The position numbers and the translations under genes are program-made. Below are positions 43,501-45,475 of a stretch of 45,475 nucleotides of DNA, in pieces (the stretch's first letter is position 1; each line of letters starts with the position of its first letter). Below the pieces are notes generated by a model that saw only the letters and a list, made by a program, of their open reading frames with translations, did no database searches and had not been told where the DNA came from. The stretch is from an uncultured Bacteroidales bacterium (GTDB lineage: Bacteria; Bacteroidota; Bacteroidia; Bacteroidales; P3), in contig CAMVMX010000020.1 of assembly GCA_947168665.1 (NCBI GenBank), positions 1 to 45,475 on the forward strand, in the 5' to 3' direction.

Positions 43501-45306
43501 GAACGTGCCTTTCAGCACTTGCTGGAACACCTTGAGGTCGTAGATGCCCTTGCCGCAGAACGAACCCTCGTTGAAGATGTCCTGATACAGCTCAAACGAA
43601 GCGGAAGTGTAGACATCCAGCCCGCCCAGTCCGGCAAAGAGCTGTGCATAGCGGCTCTTGTTGGTCACCTCCACATCCACGTTGACGCGGGGCTGCATAA
43701 TGCCGTAGCCCCCGTTCACCCGCCGGCCGTCGTCGCTCAGGCGGGCGCGGTTGAGCGGGTGTGCCATCGACCCAATCAACTTCTGCGCCGAGTAGAGCAC
43801 CAACTCAGTGTCCGTGTCGAGGGTGATGATAAACTGAATGGGTGGCACGGGCCCTTTCATCCACTCGCTGATAGTCTCGCAGCGGAACCGGCGCGCCTTC
43901 TCCGCTTCCGGGGTCTGCCCCAGCACCAGGTCATTGAAATGGAGGATAGCGCCGCGTTTGCGTTCATGGCCCAGCCAGCAGTTTTCGCCGTCGCTCCAGG
44001 CACGGCGGCGGTAGACAAAGTTGAATATGTGGGCCCCGTATTTCTCGTTCAGTTCCTTCACCTTCTGCAGTCCGGCCTCCACCACCTCGTCGTCCCACGG
44101 CATATCGGCCTCCGGGCCGGCGGCGGCATCGCCGATGAGGGTGTAGTAAAGGTTCTGCGGACGGCTCTCCAGCCGCTGCCCTTCGCTGGCGCGGTTGATG
44201 TTGGAAAGGTAGTACACCTCCAGCTGCTCCAGCAGCTCCACCGTGCGGGCCTTGTTCTTCAGTATAGTGGGCATGATCACCATCGTGGCGAACTCCTCGG
44301 GAATGAGGCCGTCCTTAAACTTGATTTTAAAAGTATTCTGGGGCTTGTGCAGCCGGTAGAGCAGCCGGTTGAAGAGGTCTATCACCACCTGGCTTGTCGG
44401 CACCCACATCAGCAGCGTAATCAGCACCGTGAGCCACGAGAAGGTCTGCCCATAGGTGGCCCAACAGGCAAAAAGATAGCTGATGCCTAACGGCAGCAGC
44501 GCCACGATGGCCACATACCAGCGGGCGCGGGCCTCCCACCGTTTGGGTGGGAAGAGTTGCCACCCCACATGCTCGTTCCGCTCGTTGGCACGGCCCACCA
44601 GCTCCTTCACCAAGTCATATTCCTTCACCCTGCGGCGGCGGCACAGCCGCACAATGCGGGCGCGGTAGTCGTCCTTCGTGCGGTCATACATCTGGTCGTA
44701 CATCCCCGCCTTCTCGCTTTTGAGCATCTTTTCTGAAAAACTCACGCTGTCAATCAACTCCTCGATAGGCAGTTTGGTCATCTTCTTCAGCGTGTTGAAG
44801 ATATTCATCATCAGCAGGTTCTCCTGCGCGGCCTCTTCCAGCCGCTCCATGTCGGCCTGCGACTTGTCCGTCAGCGAATAGTGATAGGCATGCTTCTCCT
44901 CCAGTCTGCGGCACAGGTCGGCCAGCTCTTTCACCAGCAGAGTCTTCACCAGTGGCAGCAAGGCGCATACTTCGGGATAGGTCAGATAGTCCTTCTGTTT
45001 CGACTGCATTTGGGTCATGAAGCGGAACAGCAACCCCTTGTCTACCTGGAAGTGGCACCGCTGCAGATAGCCGTACATCACATCCGACAACTGCAACAGC
45101 CTTTTCCCCTCCAGCCGTCTGAAATCGCGGCTCCGCAAGTCAACCTTCAGCACCTTCTCCTGCTCGCTGATCATATAGAAGTTGTCCAGCACCCACTCGT
45201 TGGTGCTGCCCACAAGCCGTTGCGACTTGGTTTCCTCCACCAGTAGCAGATAGTAGTGCGTAATCTCCTTCACGCTCTCTCTGAAAATCTTATACATATT
45301 TTTCAT
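37591..45306 (-). CDS. ndvB: Cyclic beta-1,2-glucan synthase (NdvB/ChvB-like)
   Basis: A 2571-residue inner-membrane enzyme with the full NdvB layout. A cytosolic N-terminus is followed by membrane helices (about 263-310, 690-740, 820-885) flanking a GT84 glycosyltransferase with LDTDTEL (near 488) and HHRWTRGDWQ (near 650). A glycoamylase-like domain (about 920-1260, NIGFSLTAIVSAAELGFI to HAHHQGMILASLANYL) follows, and the C-terminal half is of GH94 phosphorylase type: sandwich domains near 1440 and 1950, YQVGGATGFRDQLQD near 2120, and GDWNDGMSRVGVEGRGES near 2266 with the catalytic Asp. Such enzymes build cyclic glucans exported to the periplasm for osmotic adaptation and host interaction. 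It is about 250 residues shorter than ChvB. No ChvA/NdvA exporter is nearby. Start 45306, with 45297 possible. Confidence 0.9.
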   Translation of the reverse strand: MKNMYKIFRESVKEITHYYLLLVEETKSQRLVGSTNEWVLDNFYMISEQEKVLKVDLRSRDFRRLEGKRLLQLSDVMYGYLQRCHFQVDKGLLFRFMTQMQSKQKDYLTYPEVCALLPLVKTLLVKELADLCRRLEEKHAYHYSLTDKSQADMERLEEAAQENLLMMNIFNTLKKMTKLPIEELIDSVSFSEKMLKSEKAGMYDQMYDRTKDDYRARIVRLCRRRRVKEYDLVKELVGRANERNEHVGWQLFPPKRWEARARWYVAIVALLPLGISYLFACWATYGQTFSWLTVLITLLMWVPTSQVVIDLFNRLLYRLHKPQNTFKIKFKDGLIPEEFATMVIMPTILKNKARTVELLEQLEVYYLSNINRASEGQRLESRPQNLYYTLIGDAAAGPEADMPWDDEVVEAGLQKVKELNEKYGAHIFNFVYRRRAWSDGENCWLGHERKRGAILHFNDLVLGQTPEAEKARRFRCETISEWMKGPVPPIQFIITLDTDTELVLYSAQKLIGSMAHPLNRARLSDDGRRVNGGYGIMQPRVNVDVEVTNKSRYAQLFAGLGGLDVYTSASFELYQDIFNEGSFCGKGIYDLKVFQQVLKGTFPENLILSHDLIEGCHIRCGLINDLELFDDNPSNYIDDAKRHHRWTRGDWQIMGWLRNRVPNEHGEMVKNQVNTIGRWKIFDNLRRSMLSLALMVLLFFGFSGASPIDSWWYVLVALITVASPIVYFILGQVTKLPRFGKRYHYYATLMRGFNVMVYRSLVQFALLPKEAWMYTDAAVRACYRMWHSHKNLLNWVTSDEAAKSTKGTLGDYVQKFWFNYVASAVLLLFFLLSGGATIDLIAVLFCVVVWCQAPFLMYWLGKKFPQDRHTLSASETAEMRQLAQDTWNFFDTLMTEENNWLMPDNYQLNREEKTDYKTSPTNIGFSLTAIVSAAELGFITHPDAVSRIARVVDTVMRLEKWNGHLFNWYHVRKLIALPNYFISTCDSGNFVACLYVVKGYLDHLAATLSSADPDLPETIESLQHKVYNLIEQTDFSKLYNHELDVFSIGYDHSTLTLLPYHYNNFASEARLTSFLTIAQGDAPYKHWFCLDKTLVQYKGYKGVASWYGTLFEYFMPLIFLPTYKHTLMDETYSFAIRAQQAFANQVRRGKEIMPWGISETAYNELDDAQNYKYHAFGVPYLKFQNTTPDRIVVSPYSSLMTIGVNDRDVYDNLQRFRALGMYTTPPRVEGAHASFGLFESYDEEDHVPVQAHYAHHQGMILASLANYLAGHCLQNYFMQQPTMRSMETLLKEKAQVKPYIDLKVTQYKRYQYSKVQTESDARDFDTIANVPEIGVISNGQYTVLLNDRGSGFSRFRDIMLNRYRKISADHYGTYLYIRNLRNDRLWTATYSPLDVMPEKYHVSFASDKITYQRLDDGIETKTEVTVLKDRSAEIRRFTFTNNTDLDLDLEITSYGEVVLAPGIEDENHRVFNGMKIHSEYDSDHQALLFSRPAASDSRHFMLHKLWAVDTDDPDSQTDWSSLVEYETSRLKFLGRGGSLRHADIIENRRTLTGTVGTTLDPVMSMRRRLHIPAGGQAYAFIITGFAKAREHLLQLTEQYQSPVDIEHAFKTSSVFNNMRNSMSLLKGAQMRLYNNISKYMAQTATLGNNRQAILAENTLSQSGLWRFGISGDLAILLLEIDRADRSGFAKEMLRAFEYFKVHGLLLDLVIINDVKSNPNAGANEAGKDRDGLTHFIRNMANTEHLWASHSEAGHVYVLNGDEITPAERTLLRTVARLNFNTSDGLTIEQQLRALEAANLHYQDKIEYPTLPTGNQFRVWSSLEYYNQYGGFDNDGRDYVVTNTNTPMPWVNVIANPHFGCVVSSTMAGFTFAHNAQQFKLTGWSNDIVRDNASEMLLIDKRQFIPATARHSQGYSAFDADYPDLEVKIRTFVAHERMERYYQIKIHNKTDQPRPLQLDMVYKLVLGTCEEQTARYLHSVWDEESASILTRNVYHPIYHNQVLQLNVIADGQNPADIDYSLDYPNRKRLGIQLTIPANGETEAAFIISLHTLGEAPTTGFTIEAINREFRLVTAAWDDRLSHIQVETPDRSFNHMLNHWYLYQVYAARLFARAGFYQVGGATGFRDQLQDVMSILYSDPAYARRQILDHAAHQFAEGDVLHWWHESMHLGARTTFSDDYLWLPFVTYRYISVTADDAILTERVPFCQSDQLGPGEAERCVTYATPAQPDDSNFEYATLYEHLRRAIGRAMNRIGSHGLPLMGCGDWNDGMSRVGVEGRGESVWVAFFLVDLLPKMQEITQRMPGADLTYCEELASFRLRLIQSIQDNAWDGAWFLRAYFDNGDPMGSRNNTECQIDLITQAWSILTDVATPEQKQTVFRETDNRLVNREHEIIQLLTPAFQNSQPSPGYIMNYPVGVRENGGQYTHGAMWYIMAQLKEGRHDMAYFLYSLINPIHRTQTLADVLKYKVEPYCIAADIYSNPQHPGRGGWTWYTGSASWAYKTGIENILGLHKHGSTLTLAPHVPSGWDTFSIRYRYGTALYLIRYQRTSDDQPQPTTINLVDDGQTHEILIH

Positions 45307-45333
45307 GCCTGCAAACGTTATTGGTTCATTCTA

Positions 45334-45364
45334 CAAAAATACAAAATAAAATCAAAACTGCAAA
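45334..45364 (-). promoter_or_regulatory. Promoter of the glucan synthase gene
   Basis: On the minus strand, TTTG (45361-45364) and TATTTTTG (45334-45341) are separated by 19 bases, a near-perfect Bacteroidota promoter 27 bases before the start codon. Confidence 0.85.
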
Positions 45365-45420
45365 CTTTTCTTTAAGATTCATTAGGAAAACATCGCCTCT
45401 CCCATCGTCCTCCATAGTGT

Positions 45421-45459
45421 CAGCCCCCTCGCCGTCCAATCGGGGCAGCGAGGGGGCTG
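45421..45459. terminator. Hairpin at the right edge, probable terminator
   Basis: CAGCCCCCTCGC (45421-45432) pairs perfectly with GCGAGGGGGCTG (45448-45459) around a 15-base loop. There is no clear T run on either side. It may end a gene lying just outside the window. Confidence 0.55.
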
Positions 45460-45475
45460 GCATTATGAAAGGGTG

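Noticed and set aside
40381..44490. 1369-residue plus-strand open frame opposite the glucan synthase gene
   Set aside because: Antisense artefact of a GC-rich coding region. The minus strand carries clear enzyme motifs throughout.

Overview
The window looks like a piece of a Bacteroidota chromosome, most likely order Bacteroidales. The grounds are: promoters of the Bacteroidota type (TTTG / TAnnTTTG) and no clear Shine-Dalgarno sites; type IX secretion (T9SS) cargo with both kinds of C-terminal sorting domain; a PorE-like multidomain protein and a GldH-like lipoprotein; and the Bacteroidota gene string nusB - DUF1573 - yajC - ybbR - coaE. No rRNA, tRNA, CRISPR array or phage was found.

Left accessory part (1 to about 8.5 kb). 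A dense array of short GC-rich hairpins (1-800), spaced about every 40-54 bases, leads into a REP-associated tyrosine transposase gene (RAYT, 819-1280). That gene ends 1 base before the start codon of hflX. HflX appears to carry element-like hairpins inside its coding region, one in a non-homologous N-terminal extension and one as an in-frame insert between GTPase motifs G4 and G5. Next come a HigBA toxin-antitoxin pair, an AT-rich RES-domain gene, a decayed DUF4160 gene coupled to an intact DUF2442 gene, a methyltransferase/AraC pair, a two-gene envelope operon (an exported protein of four exact 11-residue repeats plus a small outer-membrane barrel), and the joined relics of two outer-membrane genes.

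Middle part (8.5 to 28.6 kb), mostly housekeeping. On the minus strand lie asd-gldH-uvrC, a T9SS type B cargo protein and a divergent membrane pyrophosphatase with a clear terminator and promoter. On the plus strand lie argS, an acyl-ACP thioesterase and a C-terminal processing protease, closed by a strong terminator whose descending arm overlaps the promoter of the next transcription unit (leuS, nusB, DUF1573 lipoprotein, yajC, ybbR, coaE, lipoprotein).

Right part (28.6 kb to the end), surface and envelope. It holds a PorE-like TPR/beta-propeller/OmpA protein, a divergent 1834-residue T9SS type A cargo protein built of repeated beta modules, and a 2571-residue NdvB/ChvB-like cyclic beta-1,2-glucan synthase with a well-formed promoter. 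The gldH-like, porE-like and two cargo genes tie the window to gliding/T9SS biology. The glucan synthase is unusual for this phylum as far as I know.

The least explained items are the hairpin array with its RAYT and the intrusion of hairpins into hflX, the 11-residue-repeat exported protein with its barrel partner, the RES gene beside HigBA, and the DUF4160/DUF2442 remnant.
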